DNA from: Alphaproteobacteria bacterium | Lineage (GTDB): Bacteria; Pseudomonadota; Alphaproteobacteria; Rickettsiales; JAIXRX01 | Direction: 5' to 3' | DNA: 32,400 nucleotides | Assembly (NCBI GenBank): GCA_027485005.1 | Contig: JAIXRX010000179.1 | Span: forward strand, 1 to 32,400 | In this document: piece by piece, positions 32,188-32,400 of the stretch | How positions within the stretch are numbered: the first letter of the stretch is position 1 | How the letters are laid out: each line of letters starts with the position of its first letter | Notes under the pieces: generated by a model | The model's input: the letters and a program-made list of their open reading frames with translations, nothing else | What the model was told of the DNA's origin: nothing | The model's database searches: none | Made by a program: the position numbers and the translations under genes

Positions 32188-32400
32188 CTATTTCATGTGG
32201 TGGATATTGGTGGTTTTGAAGCCAGAATCCGCAACGATTTTCTTGATAGCTTTGTCGTCCAGCGTTTTGTCTTTTTTGGTGGTGATGGTGGCGAGGGATT
32301 TTTCCAAATCCACCTCCACTTTTTCTACCGCTGCATTGCTCGAGAAATTGGTGGTCACGGCTTTGGAGCAGTTTTCGCAGGTCATGCCTTCAATGCCGAC
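32188..32400 (-). CDS. Heavy-metal-associated (HMA) domain protein, 3' part
   Basis: The last ~70 residues of a protein whose start lies beyond the window. They contain the HMA metal site G-M-T-C-E-N-C, followed by VTTNFSSNAAVEKVEVDLEKSLATIT and KAIKKIVADSGF, i.e. the beta-alpha-beta-beta-alpha-beta fold of MerP/CopZ-type domains that bind Cu(I), Hg(II) or similar ions with two cysteines. The Met at 32385 belongs to the GMTC motif and is not the true start, because the frame continues upstream as VGIEG. A signal peptide or other domains cannot be judged. It has its own terminator and belongs to the chromosome outside the island. Confidence 0.85.
   Translation of the reverse strand, partial: VGIEGMTCENCSKAVTTNFSSNAAVEKVEVDLEKSLATITTKKDKTLDDKAIKKIVADSGFKTTNIHHMK

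Overview
The window looks like a variable island in an alphaproteobacterial chromosome. The lineage call is an inference. It rests on the serine recombinase + ParB + RepB-like trio, on the ParB-methyltransferase / DUF5681 / TerL / DUF2924 / recombinase module (both familiar from Alphaproteobacteria), and on moderate base composition. No ribosomal or housekeeping protein is present to fix it further. The right edge is ordinary chromosome: tRNA-Ala(GGC) and a heavy-metal-binding (HMA) protein cut by the window end. A degenerate copy of the tRNA 3' end lies near position 564-595, so the roughly 31 kb between may be one integrated island or several nested ones.

Left part (1-3.2 kb): a broken N-terminal piece of an MrcB_N (DUF3578) restriction-type gene; two copies of a ~162 bp repeat flanking a RelE/HigB-type toxin and HTH antitoxin pair; and an unrecognised 295 aa protein.

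First defence block (3.2-10.6 kb, minus strand): a HEPN-like protein with an R-x4-H motif, a 1711 aa Avs-like protein (DUF4297/Cap4-like nuclease, STAND-type NTPase, long helical C-terminus), and an McrA-type HNH nuclease whose start overlaps the NTPase stop. I did not recognise this exact trio as a named system.

Mobility block 1 (10.7-14.7 kb): an HTH regulator divergent from a large serine recombinase that is translationally coupled to two ParB-family proteins.

Second defence block (14.9-24.5 kb, minus strand): a TTG-started MmeI-like DNA methyltransferase, a superfamily 2 helicase, a GIY-YIG nuclease and a membrane-anchored KAP NTPase. The first three overlap by 4 and 8 bp and look like a split restriction-modification machine.

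Between the blocks (24.5-26.3 kb): a small secreted protein of five 21-residue repeats, a small XRE regulator, and a divergent Mrr-type endonuclease with an EVE/PUA-like N-terminus.

Mobility block 2 (26.5-31.8 kb, plus strand): ParB-methyltransferase fusion with a DYPY motif IV, DUF5681 protein, complete large terminase, DUF2924 protein and a second serine recombinase, ending about 200 bp from the tRNA. It has DNA-packaging genes but no capsid, portal or tail genes, which suggests a satellite-like element. No CRISPR array, rRNA or intact insertion sequence was seen.
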